A DNA stretch of 64,000 bases from Betaproteobacteria bacterium (lineage in GTDB: Bacteria > Pseudomonadota > Gammaproteobacteria > Burkholderiales > Usitatibacteraceae), in contig JADJSD010000001.1 of the NCBI GenBank assembly GCA_016711875.1, forward strand, positions 1,054,001 to 1,118,000. Direction: 5' to 3'. This document shows positions 52,676-61,997 of the stretch, piece after piece (the stretch's first letter is position 1; each line of letters starts with the position of its first letter). The notes beneath the pieces were generated by a model. It was not told the origin of the DNA, made no database searches, and saw nothing but the letters and a program-made list of their open reading frames with translations. The position numbers and the translations under genes were made by a program.

Positions 52676-53562
52676 TTGCGAAGCCTCGGATTCAGGACAT
52701 CGCGCAACTGGTCGGCCACGAGGTTGATCGCCATGATCGTGACGAGGAGCGCGATGCCGGGGTAGAAGCTGATCCAGTACTTGCCTGAGAGCAGGTACTG
52801 GAAGCCGTTGGAGATGAGAAGCCCGAGGGACGGCTCGGTGATCGGAAGGCCGAGACCCAGAAAGGAGAGCGTCGCCTCGAGCGCGATCGCGTGCGCCACC
52901 TGCACCGTCGCCACGACGATGAGGGGCGGCAGGCAGTTGGGCAGCAGGTGGCGGAAGACCACGCGGGCCTGCCCCAGCGCGAGCACGCGCGCGGCCTCGA
53001 TGTACTCCTTCTGCCGTTCCACCAGGGCCGAGGAGCGGACCGTGCGGGCGTAGTACGCCCACTGCACGGTGACGAGGGCCACCACGATCTTGTCGACGCC
53101 CTGACCGAGCACGGCGAGCAGCACGAGCGCGATGAGGATCGCCGGGAAGGAGAGTTGGATGTCGACGATCCGCATGACCAGCGTGTCGACCCAGCCGCCG
53201 AAGTAGGCCGCGACGAGACCGAGGACGAGGCCGATGGCGAGGGCGAAGATCGTGCTCGCGACGCCCACGCCCAGGGAGATCCGCAGCCCGTAGAAGATGC
53301 CCGAGAGCATGTCGCGGCCCTGGTCGTCGGTGCCGAGCCAGTACGTCTTGCCGGTCCCGGAGGCCTCGCCGGGCGCGAGCTTGGAGTCCATCACGTCGAG
53401 CTGCGCGAGGTCATACGGGTTCTGCGGCGAGATGACGGGCGCGAGGATCGCGATGGCGACCACGAGGGCGAGCAGGGCGAGCCCGACGAGCGCGAGACGG
53501 CTCTCCGAGAAGTCGCGCCAGAAGCGTACCCACGGGCCTTCGACGCGGGCGGGCTCGGTCAT
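52672..53562 (-). CDS. Peptide/nickel ABC transporter permease (DppC type)
   Basis: 296 residues. An N-terminal OppC-type domain (ALVGLALLALVVAIAILAPV) precedes the binding-protein-dependent transport permease domain (about 95-280) with about six membrane segments. The family loop contacting the ATPases is EAARVLALGQARVVFRHLLP, with the EAA-type signature. The C-terminal NLVADQLRDVLNPRLRK is conserved. It follows the DppB type by two bases and overlaps the DppD type. Confidence 0.95.
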   Translation of the reverse strand: MTEPARVEGPWVRFWRDFSESRLALVGLALLALVVAIAILAPVISPQNPYDLAQLDVMDSKLAPGEASGTGKTYWLGTDDQGRDMLSGIFYGLRISLGVGVASTIFALAIGLVLGLVAAYFGGWVDTLVMRIVDIQLSFPAILIALVLLAVLGQGVDKIVVALVTVQWAYYARTVRSSALVERQKEYIEAARVLALGQARVVFRHLLPNCLPPLIVVATVQVAHAIALEATLSFLGLGLPITEPSLGLLISNGFQYLLSGKYWISFYPGIALLVTIMAINLVADQLRDVLNPRLRK

Positions 53563-53564
53563 GC

Positions 53565-54548
53565 CTAGTGGGCCGCGGCCGCGCCGCCCAGGCGCACGCG
53601 CGGGTCGAGGAGCGAATAGAGCACGTCGACCACGAAATTGATCACCACGAAGAGCGACACGATCACGAGCAGGTAGGCCACGATGACCGGGCGGTCCAGC
53701 TGGTTGATCGAGTCGATGAGGAGCTTGCCGGTGCCGGGCCAGGCGAAGATGGACTCGGTGACGATGGCGAAGGCGATGACCGATCCGAGTTCGAGTCCGA
53801 TCACGGTCACGATGGGAATCAGGATGTTCTTGAGCACGTGAACGCCGATCACGCGGCGCTGGGGCAGGCCTTTCGCGCGCGCGAATTTCACGTAGTCCTG
53901 CAGCATCGCTTCCCGCGTGCCGGCGCGCGTGAGTCGGATGAGGAGCGACAACTTGAAGAGGGCGAGGTTGGTGGCGGGCATGGCCAGGTGCGCGATGCCG
54001 TCCATCGTGAGGAAACTCACCGGAATGCCCGCGACGAGCACCGTCTCGCCGCGTCCGTTAGAGGGAAGCCATCCCAGGTGCACCGAGAAGATCATGATGA
54101 GCACCAGTCCCACCCAGAACGTGGGCAGGCTGAAGCCCATGATCGACCCCGCCATGATGCCCCGGCCGACGAACGAGTCGGGCTTCAAGCCCGCCACGAG
54201 GCCGAGTGGGATGCCGAGCGAGATCGCCAACACCATCGCGACGAACGCGAGCTCGATGGTGGCCGGCAGCTTCTCCAGGATGAGCGTGAGCGCCGGGACG
54301 TTGAAGACGAAGGACTTGCCCAGGTCGCCCTTGGCCGCACCCACGAGGAATCCCCAGTATTGCTCGAGGAAGGGCTTGTCGAGCCCCAGGGCCGCGGTGG
54401 CCCGGATGCGCTCGGCCTCGTCCGCCTGCGGGTTCACCAGCAGTTCGACCGGATTGCCGATGGCGTATACCCCCACGAACACGAGGAAGGACATGAACAC
54501 GAGCACGATGAAGCTCTGCCCGAACCTTCGGATGGCGTATGCGAGCAT
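53565..54548 (-). CDS. Peptide/nickel ABC transporter permease (DppB type)
   Basis: 327 residues with six membrane segments. It begins MLAYAIRRFGQSFIVLVFMS. The EAA-type loop is YVKFARAKGLPQRRVIGVHV and the C-terminus is FVVDVLYSLLDPRVRLG. It forms the heterodimeric channel with the DppC-type subunit. The start ATG is 95 bases after the binding-protein gene; a strong hairpin lies in that gap. Confidence 0.95.
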   Translation of the reverse strand: MLAYAIRRFGQSFIVLVFMSFLVFVGVYAIGNPVELLVNPQADEAERIRATAALGLDKPFLEQYWGFLVGAAKGDLGKSFVFNVPALTLILEKLPATIELAFVAMVLAISLGIPLGLVAGLKPDSFVGRGIMAGSIMGFSLPTFWVGLVLIMIFSVHLGWLPSNGRGETVLVAGIPVSFLTMDGIAHLAMPATNLALFKLSLLIRLTRAGTREAMLQDYVKFARAKGLPQRRVIGVHVLKNILIPIVTVIGLELGSVIAFAIVTESIFAWPGTGKLLIDSINQLDRPVIVAYLLVIVSLFVVINFVVDVLYSLLDPRVRLGGAAAAH

Positions 54549-54589
54549 GGAGTGGGGCGCCGGGAATCGGCTATTCTACCCCCGGCAAA

Positions 54590-54619
54590 CGCGAAGCCCC
54601 GCCGAGGCGGGGCTTCGCA
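54590..54619 (-). terminator. Strong hairpin between binding-protein and permease genes
   Basis: GCGAAGCCCCGCC at 54591-54603 and GGCGGGGCTTCGC at 54606-54618 form a GC-rich stem. There is no T run behind it on the minus strand, so it is more likely an mRNA-stabilising or attenuating hairpin than a full terminator. It follows the stop of the binding-protein gene by 25 bases. Confidence 0.5.
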
Positions 54620-54643
54620 GGCCGGCCGGCGGCGGGCCGAGCG

Positions 54644-56224
54644 TCACTTGCCGGGCTTGAGTCCCGAGGCGAGCGTGTACTGGTCGGTGCGCGCCTCGTA
54701 CTTGAACCCCTTGGCCGTGGCCCAGGTGCTCACCTCGTAGTGGATCGGGATGAGCGCGGTGTCGTTCATCGCGATCTCGGCAGCCTGCTGGATGAGGGCC
54801 TCGCGCTTCTTCTCGTCCATCGTGAGGAGCGCGACGGAAAGCGCCTTGTCCAGCTCGGGATTCGAGTAGCGACCGCGGTTGGTGACGCCCATGCCCTTGT
54901 CGCGGTTGTACGTTGCGAGCAGCGAGCGCAGGCTGGAGCCCTGCTCGCCGGATTCCGTGCCCCAGCCCAGGACCATGTAGCCGAACTCGAGCTTGGTGGC
55001 CCGCGTGAAGTAGACGGCCGAAGGCATCGTCTCGACCTTCGCATCCACGCCGATGCGCGTGTAGAACTGCGCGATGGCCTGCGCGACCTTGTCGTCGTTG
55101 ATGTAGCGGTTGTTCGGGCCGTGGATGGTGATCGCGAAGCCGTTGGGGTAGCCCGCCTCGGCCAGCAGCTTCTTCGCCCCTTCCGGGTCGAACTTCACCG
55201 GCTTGAGCTTCTTGCTGGTGCCGTAGAAGAAGTCCGGGAGCAGCTGCGCGGCGGGCACGGCCTTCTTCTCCATGATGCGATCGGCGATGGCATCGCGGTT
55301 GATGCCCATCGAGAGCGCCTTCCTCACGCGGGCGTCGCGGAACGGATTCTTCTCGAGAGGCTTGCCCGACTTGTCGGTCACGAAGGGCGGCGACTTCTCC
55401 GTGCTCTGGTTCATGTGGATGTAGATCACACGGTTGGAAACCTTGTCGACCAGGTTGAACTTCGCGTCCTTCGACAGCTTTGCGATGTCGGACGTCGGCA
55501 CGGTCTCGATCATCTGCACGTCGCCCGACAGCAGCGCCGCGACGCGTGCGGCCGGGTTGGTGAGGATCTTGAACGTGATCTTGTCCCACGGCTCCTCGCC
55601 GCCCCAGTAGCCGTAGTTCGCCTTGAGCACGACCCGCTGGTTGGGGACGTACTCGGCGAACTTGTAGGGACCCGTGCCGATCGCCGCCTTGCCGCTGTTG
55701 TAGTCCTCGGTCGCCGCCTTCTCGCCGGCACCCTTGGAGACGATGAGCACCGAGGCGAGGTCGCTGGGCAGGAGCACGTGCGGGGTGGCCGTCTTGAAGA
55801 CGATCGTGTGCGGATCGACGACCTTCACGTCGACGATGGGCTTGGTGAAGGTGGCAAAGGACGAGGGGCTGTTCGGCACGTTCGGCACGCGCTTCAGCGT
55901 GAACACGACGTCGTCGGCCGTGAAGGGCGATCCGTCGTGGAAGCGGACGTTCTTGCGGAGCTTGAATTCCCACGTGAGGTCGTCCACGGCGCGCCAGGAG
56001 GTCGCGAGGCCGGCCACGGGCTTCTGGTTGGCGTCGCGCTTGATGAGGGGCTCGAACACGTGGAGCATCATCGAGTTGTTCGGCGACAGGTTGTGGTAGT
56101 GCGGATCCATCGAGGTGATGGCCGCCTGCAGGCCGATCGATACCTCGCGGTCCTTGGCGAGGACGGCCACGGGCAGGGCGGACAAGGCGAGCGCGGCAAT
56201 CGCGAGTCGCAGGGTGCGCGTCAT
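54644..56224 (-). CDS. Peptide/nickel ABC transporter substrate-binding protein
   Basis: 526 residues, the SBP_bac_5 family. A signal peptide is present (MTRTLRLAIAALALSALPVA, cleavage near VLA). The family pattern includes ALITSMDPHYHNLSPNN-like QAAITSMDPHYHNLSPNNSM, then SWRAVDDLTWEFKLRKNVRF and HDGSPFTADDVVFTLKR. It is the first gene of the transporter operon and defines its specificity, but the peptide or metal ligand cannot be told from the sequence. The two downstream hydrolases hint at N-acylated or formylated compounds. Confidence 0.95.
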   Translation of the reverse strand: MTRTLRLAIAALALSALPVAVLAKDREVSIGLQAAITSMDPHYHNLSPNNSMMLHVFEPLIKRDANQKPVAGLATSWRAVDDLTWEFKLRKNVRFHDGSPFTADDVVFTLKRVPNVPNSPSSFATFTKPIVDVKVVDPHTIVFKTATPHVLLPSDLASVLIVSKGAGEKAATEDYNSGKAAIGTGPYKFAEYVPNQRVVLKANYGYWGGEEPWDKITFKILTNPAARVAALLSGDVQMIETVPTSDIAKLSKDAKFNLVDKVSNRVIYIHMNQSTEKSPPFVTDKSGKPLEKNPFRDARVRKALSMGINRDAIADRIMEKKAVPAAQLLPDFFYGTSKKLKPVKFDPEGAKKLLAEAGYPNGFAITIHGPNNRYINDDKVAQAIAQFYTRIGVDAKVETMPSAVYFTRATKLEFGYMVLGWGTESGEQGSSLRSLLATYNRDKGMGVTNRGRYSNPELDKALSVALLTMDEKKREALIQQAAEIAMNDTALIPIHYEVSTWATAKGFKYEARTDQYTLASGLKPGK

Positions 56225-56317
56225 GGTGCGGGACTCCTAAATTGAAGTTCTCGGAACGGGGCGGGGGCGAAGAGACGGCCCCCGGGGAACGCTTCCGATG
56301 ATACCGCCGATCGGCCC

Positions 56318-57400
56318 TCAGTCGGCCGCGAGGAACGCTTCGAGCTCGCCCGCCGGCGTCGCCTTCTCGATCCGGGCGCGGCCGATCGCGTCGAGCAGGA
56401 TGAGGGTGATGCGGCCCGATTCGTTCTTCTTGTCCCGGCCCATCGCCTCGAGCCAGGCACCCGGTTCCATGCGCGGTGGTGCGGTGGGAAGCTGCGCGCG
56501 GACGAGGAATGCCTCGAGCCGTGCCGCATCGGCCTCGTCCAGCCGCCCGAGCCGTACCGAGAATCGCGCCGCCATCGCCATGCCCGCGGCCACCGCCTCG
56601 CCATGGAGCCACTCCCCGTATCCCTGCACGGTCTCGATCGCGTGCCCGAACGTGTGTCCGAGGTTGAGCAGCGCGCGAAGCCCGGATTCGCGCTCGTCGA
56701 GGGCGACGATCTCGGCCTTCACTTCGCAGGACCGATGGATCGCATGAATGAGGGCGGCCGGGTCGCGGGCGAGCAGGGCATCGAGGTGCTTCTCGAGCCA
56801 TTCGAAAAAGGCGGCATCGTGGATGACGCCGTACTTCACGACCTCGGCGAGCCCGGAGCGGTATTCGCGGTCCGGCAGGCTCGCGAGCGTGCCGGTGTCG
56901 GCCAACACCGCCAGCGGCTGGTGGAAGGCGCCGATCATGTTCTTGCCGAGCGGATGATTGATGCCCGTCTTGCCGCCCACCGAGGAATCGACCAGGGCGA
57001 GAAGCGTGGTCGGAACCTGCACGAAGTCGATCCCGCGTTGGTAGCTCGCGGCCGCGAAGCCGGCGAGATCGCCCACGACACCGCCGCCGAGCGCCACCAC
57101 GACGCTCTTTCGATCCGCCCGCATCTCGAGCAGTTGTCCGAACACCGCGTCCAGCGTCGGCCAGGTCTTGTGAGCCTCGCCGTCGGGGATGACGATGCGT
57201 CCGGCCGTCGCGCCGGCGGCTGCCAGGGTGCGCTCGAGGCGGTCCGCATAGAGGGGAGCCAGCGTCGCGTTGGTCACGACCACGGCCCGGCGGCCGCCGA
57301 CGTGCGGAGCGAGCAGGTCTGCCCGGTCGAGCAGCCCATCGCCGATGTGGATGGGATAGCTGCGATCGCCGAGTCCGACGACCAGGGTCCGGAATGTCAT
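56318..57400 (-). CDS. aroB: 3-dehydroquinate synthase
   Basis: 360 residues, second step of the shikimate pathway, using NAD+ and a divalent metal. Motifs: [40 protein letters not shown] (metal/NAD site), [13 protein letters not shown] with the metal-binding Glu, and [12 protein letters not shown] with His ligands. The start overlaps the aroK stop by four bases. It is the last gene of the pilQ-aroK-aroB line before the transporter operon. Confidence 0.98.
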   Translation of the reverse strand: MTFRTLVVGLGDRSYPIHIGDGLLDRADLLAPHVGGRRAVVVTNATLAPLYADRLERTLAAAGATAGRIVIPDGEAHKTWPTLDAVFGQLLEMRADRKSVVVALGGGVVGDLAGFAAASYQRGIDFVQVPTTLLALVDSSVGGKTGINHPLGKNMIGAFHQPLAVLADTGTLASLPDREYRSGLAEVVKYGVIHDAAFFEWLEKHLDALLARDPAALIHAIHRSCEVKAEIVALDERESGLRALLNLGHTFGHAIETVQGYGEWLHGEAVAAGMAMAARFSVRLGRLDEADAARLEAFLVRAQLPTAPPRMEPGAWLEAMGRDKKNESGRITLILLDAIGRARIEKATPAGELEAFLAAD

Positions 57401-57939
57401 GGGGCTTTCTCCCCCGGGCTTGCGTTCTCGCGATTCAGCGCGTCGATGACGCGCTGCGCGAGGGTGCCCGGGCTCTGGGCGCCGCTGTCGACGACGAGGT
57501 CCGCGGCGTCCTGGTAAAGGGGATGACGCTTTTCGAGCAGGGATTCCAGGGTCGCCCGCCGGTCGCCGGTGGCGAGCAGGGGCCTTGCCGTGTCGCGGCG
57601 CGTCCGTTCGTGCAGGTGATCGAGCGAGACGCGCAGGTAGACGACCGTTCCGCTCGCGCGCATCGAGCGGCGGTTCTCCTCGGCGAGGACCGCGCCGCCG
57701 CCGGTGGCGACGACCGTTCCGCGGCGCGTGGCAAGCTCGGCCAGCACCTGCGACTCGCGCCGCCGGAATCCCTCCTCGCCCTCGATTTCGAAGATGGTGG
57801 CGATGGGGACGCCCGTGCGCTCGACGATCTCGCGGTCGCAGTCGATGAACTGCCGGCCGAGACGGCGCGCGAGCGCCTTGCCCACGGTGGTCTTGCCCGC
57901 GCCCATCATGCCCACGAGGAAAATGTTGCGATCGTCCAT
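57397..57939 (-). CDS. aroK: Shikimate kinase
   Basis: 180 residues. It phosphorylates shikimate at the 3-OH. The P-loop is [20 protein letters not shown], the substrate site has [13 protein letters not shown], and [14 protein letters not shown] follows. The lid region has [15 protein letters not shown] chose the ATG at 57939, which gives the usual [10 protein letters not shown] start; the frame is open 13 codons further. It follows the strong terminator at 57980-58010 after pilQ, so it probably has its own promoter there. Confidence 0.97.
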   Translation of the reverse strand: MDDRNIFLVGMMGAGKTTVGKALARRLGRQFIDCDREIVERTGVPIATIFEIEGEEGFRRRESQVLAELATRRGTVVATGGGAVLAEENRRSMRASGTVVYLRVSLDHLHERTRRDTARPLLATGDRRATLESLLEKRHPLYQDAADLVVDSGAQSPGTLAQRVIDALNRENASPGEKAP

Positions 57940-57979
57940 CGGCAGAGTTCCCGCCCCGGGAAAGAGCATAGCGCACAAG

Positions 57980-58010
57980 CGAAAAGCCCCGGCGGGGCCG
58001 GGGCTTTTCG
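57980..58010. terminator. Intrinsic terminator after pilQ
   Basis: CGAAAAGCCCCGGC (57980-57993) and GCCGGGGCTTTTCG (57997-58010) form a 14-base-pair stem with a three-base loop. The A-tract/T-tract at the stem base makes it work in either direction. It lies 15 bases after the pilQ stop and 40 before the aroK start. Confidence 0.85.
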
Positions 58011-58025
58011 GGAAGGCCGCCGCCG

Positions 58026-60218
58026 CTACCGGATCGTGAGGGTGTCCTTCACGATCTTGGGCGTCACGAAGATCAGCAGTTCGGTCTTGTCGTCCTGGCG
58101 GCTGGTGCGCTTGAAGAGGTGGCCGACCAGCGGGATGTCACCGAGCACCGGCACCTTCTCGATCGTCGTGCGCGTGGTCTGCTCGAAGATGCCGCCCAGC
58201 ACGATCGTGTCGCCGTTGTCGCACAGGACCTGCGTATTGACGCGCTTGGTGTCGATGGACGGGGTGCCCTGCACGATGCGGCTGCCGACCGAGTCCTTCT
58301 TCACCTCGAGGTCCATGATGATCTTGTCGTCCGGCGTGATGCGCGGCGTGACGGAGAGCTCGAGCACGGCGTCACGGAAGGCGATGGTGGTCGCGCCGCT
58401 GGCAGCCGCCGTCTGGTACGGGATCTGCTCGCCCTGGGAGATGATCGCCTTCTTCTTGTCCGCCGTGATGACGCGCGGGCTCGAAACCACCTTGCCCCGG
58501 TTGTCGGCTTCGAGCGCCGAAAGCTCGATGTTCACGAGGTTGCCGCTGCCGAGGTTCAGGATCGACAGGGCCAGCTGGCCGGCGGCGCCCGCGACGGGAA
58601 GGTTCACGTTGAGCTGCTCGGGCTGGCCGCCGATGGGCAGGCCGAGGCCGATGCCGGCGACGGGCTGGATCGGGCTCGTAAGCTGCGAGGAGCCGCGCGA
58701 GATCGGGTTGTTGGAAAGCGGGTTCGCCGTGTCGGTCAGCGTGCCGGATATTCCATAGTTGCGGCTGCCCGAGTTGAATGCCGACTGCGTGCCGAAGCGC
58801 GCGCCGAGCTGGCGGCCCCACTTGTCATCGGCGATCACGATGCGCGCCTCGATCATCACCTGGCGCACCGGGACGTCGAGCTGCTGGATCAGGCGGCGGG
58901 CCTCCTCGAGGCGGTTGCCGGTGTCCTGCACGAAGAGCGTGTTCGTGCGCTCGTCGACCGTCGCGCTCCCGCGCTTGGAGAGGATGCGCTGGTCCTTGTC
59001 GGACAGGAGCTTCTTCAGGTCGTCGGCCTTGGCGTAGGAGAGCGCGAAGGACTCGGTGCGAACCGGCTCGAGGTCCGAGATCTGGGCGTTCGCCTCGAGC
59101 GCGAGCTTCTCCTTGGCGGCGAGCTCGTCCGTGGGCGCGATCAGCACGACGTTTCCGTTCTTGCGCTTGGACAGGCCCTTCGACTGAAGAATGATGTCGA
59201 GCGCCTGGTCCCAGGGCACGTCCTTCAGGCGAAGCGTGAGGTTGCCGCCGACGGTGTCGCTCGTGATGATGTTGAGTCCCGTGAAGTCGGCGATCACCTG
59301 CAGGACCGCGCGCACCTCGACGTTCTGGAAGTTGAGCGAGAGTTTTTCGCCGGCATAGCCCGGGTTGGAACTCTGCACCAGCTTGTTCGGGTCTTCCTTG
59401 ACCGGCTTCACCTCGAGGATGAACTGGGTGTCGGTCTGGTAGGCCGAGTATTCCCATATCCCGCGCGGCTCGACCACCATCCGGGCGCTGCCGCCCTGCT
59501 CGAAGGCATCGACGAATCGCACCGGCGTGCCGAAGTCGCCCACGTCGAGGCGGCGCATCAGGTTCTTGGGTACCGAAGTATTCAGGAAGTCGACGAGGAT
59601 CGTGCGGCCCTGCATCCGGATGTCGATGCCGATGTTGGCGGACGAGAGGTCGACGATGACGCGACCCTCGCCGGCATTGCCGCGGCGGAAATCGATGTCG
59701 CGCAGGTTCTGGCGGACCGTGCCGGGAGCGGCCTCGGCGAAAAGGGTCGAGGCGGCTGCGGGCGATGCGCCGGCGGGCGTGGAAGCTGCCGGAGCCTGCG
59801 AACCGTCGATCGTGACCACGAGGAGATTGCCTTCGAGCGCGGCGGAGTAGGTGAGGCTGCGCGCCAGGTTCATCACCAGGCGGGTGCGATTGGCGGTCTG
59901 CACCACCGAGACGCTCTTCAGGTCACCTTCGCCGGCCTCGACCTGGTTGCGCGCGAGGGCGCTGGTGGTTTCGGGCAGGTCGATCGCGATGCGGGCGGGG
60001 TTGGTGACGGCGAAGCTCTGCGGCAGCGCCTTGAGCGGCTCCTTCAGCGCGACCTTCACGAGGATCTTGCCGCCCTGGATGGACGAGAAGTTGATCGATT
60101 CGACGGCGTTCTTGGCGCCCTGGGCCCAGGCGAGCGGGGCCGCGAGGGCGAGGGCGAGCGCCGCTACGGCGCCCGGGAGCACGCCTGCGATTCGGTTGCG
60201 GATGACGTTCGCGATCAC
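58026..60218 (-). CDS. pilQ: Type IV pilus secretin PilQ
   Basis: 730 residues, the outer-membrane secretin pore for pilus extrusion. The signal peptide ends LAWAQG. Two AMIN peptidoglycan-binding domains (about 38-140 and 160-270), an STN/N0-N1 region (about 290-380) with [20 protein letters not shown], and the secretin core (about 420-725) with [20 protein letters not shown] and [20 protein letters not shown]. The start is GTG 60218, overlapping the pilP stop as GTGA. It ends with a strong terminator, closing the pilMNOPQ operon. Confidence 0.97.
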   Translation of the reverse strand: MIANVIRNRIAGVLPGAVAALALALAAPLAWAQGAKNAVESINFSSIQGGKILVKVALKEPLKALPQSFAVTNPARIAIDLPETTSALARNQVEAGEGDLKSVSVVQTANRTRLVMNLARSLTYSAALEGNLLVVTIDGSQAPAASTPAGASPAAASTLFAEAAPGTVRQNLRDIDFRRGNAGEGRVIVDLSSANIGIDIRMQGRTILVDFLNTSVPKNLMRRLDVGDFGTPVRFVDAFEQGGSARMVVEPRGIWEYSAYQTDTQFILEVKPVKEDPNKLVQSSNPGYAGEKLSLNFQNVEVRAVLQVIADFTGLNIITSDTVGGNLTLRLKDVPWDQALDIILQSKGLSKRKNGNVVLIAPTDELAAKEKLALEANAQISDLEPVRTESFALSYAKADDLKKLLSDKDQRILSKRGSATVDERTNTLFVQDTGNRLEEARRLIQQLDVPVRQVMIEARIVIADDKWGRQLGARFGTQSAFNSGSRNYGISGTLTDTANPLSNNPISRGSSQLTSPIQPVAGIGLGLPIGGQPEQLNVNLPVAGAAGQLALSILNLGSGNLVNIELSALEADNRGKVVSSPRVITADKKKAIISQGEQIPYQTAAASGATTIAFRDAVLELSVTPRITPDDKIIMDLEVKKDSVGSRIVQGTPSIDTKRVNTQVLCDNGDTIVLGGIFEQTTRTTIEKVPVLGDIPLVGHLFKRTSRQDDKTELLIFVTPKIVKDTLTIR

Positions 60219-60736
60219 TTTCTATCCCCTTTGCTGGCCTCTTCGAGCAGGGGCAGGACACTCTGCCGCTCCGCCCAGTCGCCGGCGCTGTCTTGGACGA
60301 TTTCCTTGAGCTTGATCTCGGCATCGGTGATGTCCGTGATCAGGCCGAAGTTCTGGCCCATGTAGTTGCCCTTCTTCACGCGGTAGAGCGTCTTGTCCGC
60401 GCGCACGATGGCGAACACGTCCTTGCCCTGCTGGAGCGTGCCCACCATCTTGAGCTGTTCGAGCGGGAAGGCCTCGAGCGGCTCCTTGCGGCGGTTGAGG
60501 TCCGGTGCGAGGCCGCCCGCGCCCTCCTTGGAGGTGATCTTGCGGGGCTTGAAGGGGTCGGCGAGATCGAAGCCCTCGTACGTGAACGGCTCGAAGGGCT
60601 TCACGGCCGGCAGCGGATCGATCTTGCGCGGCAGCCCCTTCTCCGAGTCCTTCACGAACTGGCGAAGCTCGTCCATCTCCGAGCTGCAGGATGCGAGGAG
60701 AACCGCGACGGCGGGAAGGATCAGCAGGCGTTTCAT
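60215..60736 (-). CDS. pilP: Type IV pilus inner-membrane lipoprotein PilP
   Basis: 173 residues. The signal sequence has a lipobox L14-A15-S16-C17 (VAVLLASCSSEMDELRQF), so Cys17 is the lipidated residue. The C-terminal beta domain (about 95-165) has LKMVGTLQQGKDVFAIVRAD and KGNYMGQNFGLITDITDAEI. It links the inner-membrane PilMNO complex to the PilQ secretin. The start and the pilO stop share one base. Confidence 0.96.
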   Translation of the reverse strand: MKRLLILPAVAVLLASCSSEMDELRQFVKDSEKGLPRKIDPLPAVKPFEPFTYEGFDLADPFKPRKITSKEGAGGLAPDLNRRKEPLEAFPLEQLKMVGTLQQGKDVFAIVRADKTLYRVKKGNYMGQNFGLITDITDAEIKLKEIVQDSAGDWAERQSVLPLLEEASKGDRK

Positions 60737-61383
60737 CACTTGCCTCCCGCCTTCTTGGCGCTCTTGTCCTTGGCGGCCTTCTTCTGCTTGGAGACTTCCT
60801 CGTCGTCGAGGTAGCGGTAGGTCTTGGCGACCGCCTCCATGGAAAGCGTGCCTTCCTTGTTGGGCGGGTCGACCTTGAGATCGGTGAGCAGCACGATGCG
60901 CGGCATCTTGGCCACGTCGCTCGCGAACGCCCCGAGGTCGTGGTAGTTGCCGGTCACCTTCAGGTTCACGGGAAGCTCCGCGTAGAACTCGGTGAAGTTC
61001 TCCGTCTGGCTGGGCTTGAAGAGCTCGAACGCGAGGCCGCGCCCGAGGCCCGCCTGGTTGATGTCGATGAGCAGGGCGTCCATCTCGCTCTTGTTCGGCA
61101 GCTGCTTGAGCAGGGCGCCGAAGGACTGCTCGATCTCGGCGCGCTGCTGCTTGTAGGCGTCGAGGTTCACGGCGAGCTTCTTCTTTTCGAGGAAGGTCTG
61201 CTTCTGCTTGTCCACCTCGACCCGGCCGGCCTCGATGGCTTCGTTCTGGGCCTGCCAGAGCAGGAAGAACGCGCCGATCTGGATCGCCAGGAAAATGAGC
61301 CCCATCGCGCCGAGCTTGATCGGCCAGGGCCAGTTTCCGGGCTGTTTGGGATCGAGCGAGCGAAGTTCTTCGAGCAGGTTCAT
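60736..61383 (-). CDS. pilO: Type IV pilus alignment protein PilO
   Basis: 215 residues. A short cytoplasmic tail, one membrane segment (IKLGAMGLIFLAIQIGAFFL), a coiled coil (about 45-90) and a ferredoxin-like periplasmic domain (about 90-190). It forms the PilNO dimer that connects PilM to PilP. The C-terminal tail is Lys-rich. Overlaps pilN by four bases and pilP by one. Confidence 0.95.
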   Translation of the reverse strand: MNLLEELRSLDPKQPGNWPWPIKLGAMGLIFLAIQIGAFFLLWQAQNEAIEAGRVEVDKQKQTFLEKKKLAVNLDAYKQQRAEIEQSFGALLKQLPNKSEMDALLIDINQAGLGRGLAFELFKPSQTENFTEFYAELPVNLKVTGNYHDLGAFASDVAKMPRIVLLTDLKVDPPNKEGTLSMEAVAKTYRYLDDEEVSKQKKAAKDKSAKKAGGK

Positions 61384-61997
61384 TTCGCCCCCGCCGGCTT
61401 GGCGGCACCTGCCGCACCCTTGCCCGCCGCCTTGCCGTCATCGGCCTTGGCGCGCTTCACCGAAATGTTCATGCTGAACTCGTTGACGCGCTTGTTCGGG
61501 TTGTTGTCGAGCAGCACCGCCTTGATCTCGACGAGCTCCGGGTTCTCGAGGTACGGGGAGGCGCCCAGATTGCGCATGAGGGTCGAGACGCGCGCATTCG
61601 ACTGGGCGTAGCCCACGACGTTGACCTTTACGCCGGCCTGCTTGATCTGCTTGAGGTAGATGCCTTCCGGGAGCTGGCGCAGCAGCTGGTCGAGCAGCTG
61701 CACGGGCTCGGACCGGTTGCTTTGAAGGCCCTCGACCACCTGTTTCTTGGCGAGCAGGGAGGCCGTTTCCTCGCGGATTTTCCGGATTTCCTCGATCTGC
61801 TTGTCGAGCTTGTCGATCTCGCCCTTCATGTAGGCGACATTGGCCTTCTGCTGCTGTTCCTGCTGGTCCAGGAACAGCCACACGGCGCCCGCCACCACGA
61901 GCCCGAGGACGGCTGCAAGGGCGGCCAGCACGACGAACTGCTGCTGGCGTCGCTTGCGCTTCTCTTCCCGGTGGGGAAGGAGGTTGACGCGAATCAT
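61380..61997 (-). CDS. pilN: Type IV pilus assembly protein PilN
   Basis: 205 residues. The cytoplasmic N-terminus MIRVNLLPHREEKRKRRQQQ contains the conserved INLLP-like motif that binds PilM. One membrane segment (FVVLAALAAVLGLVVAGAVW) is followed by a coiled coil and a ferredoxin-like domain (about 100-185). The C-terminus is an Ala/Lys/Gly-rich tail. The start at 61997 overlaps the pilM stop as ATGA; the upstream open frame is an artefact. Confidence 0.95.
   Translation of the reverse strand: MIRVNLLPHREEKRKRRQQQFVVLAALAAVLGLVVAGAVWLFLDQQEQQQKANVAYMKGEIDKLDKQIEEIRKIREETASLLAKKQVVEGLQSNRSEPVQLLDQLLRQLPEGIYLKQIKQAGVKVNVVGYAQSNARVSTLMRNLGASPYLENPELVEIKAVLLDNNPNKRVNEFSMNISVKRAKADDGKAAGKGAAGAAKPAGAK

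Noticed and set aside
54576..56801. 741-codon minus-strand frame over the binding-protein gene
   Set aside because: Same strand but another frame; it runs through the real gene, its flanks and the end of aroB, with Arg/Gly-rich nonsense composition.
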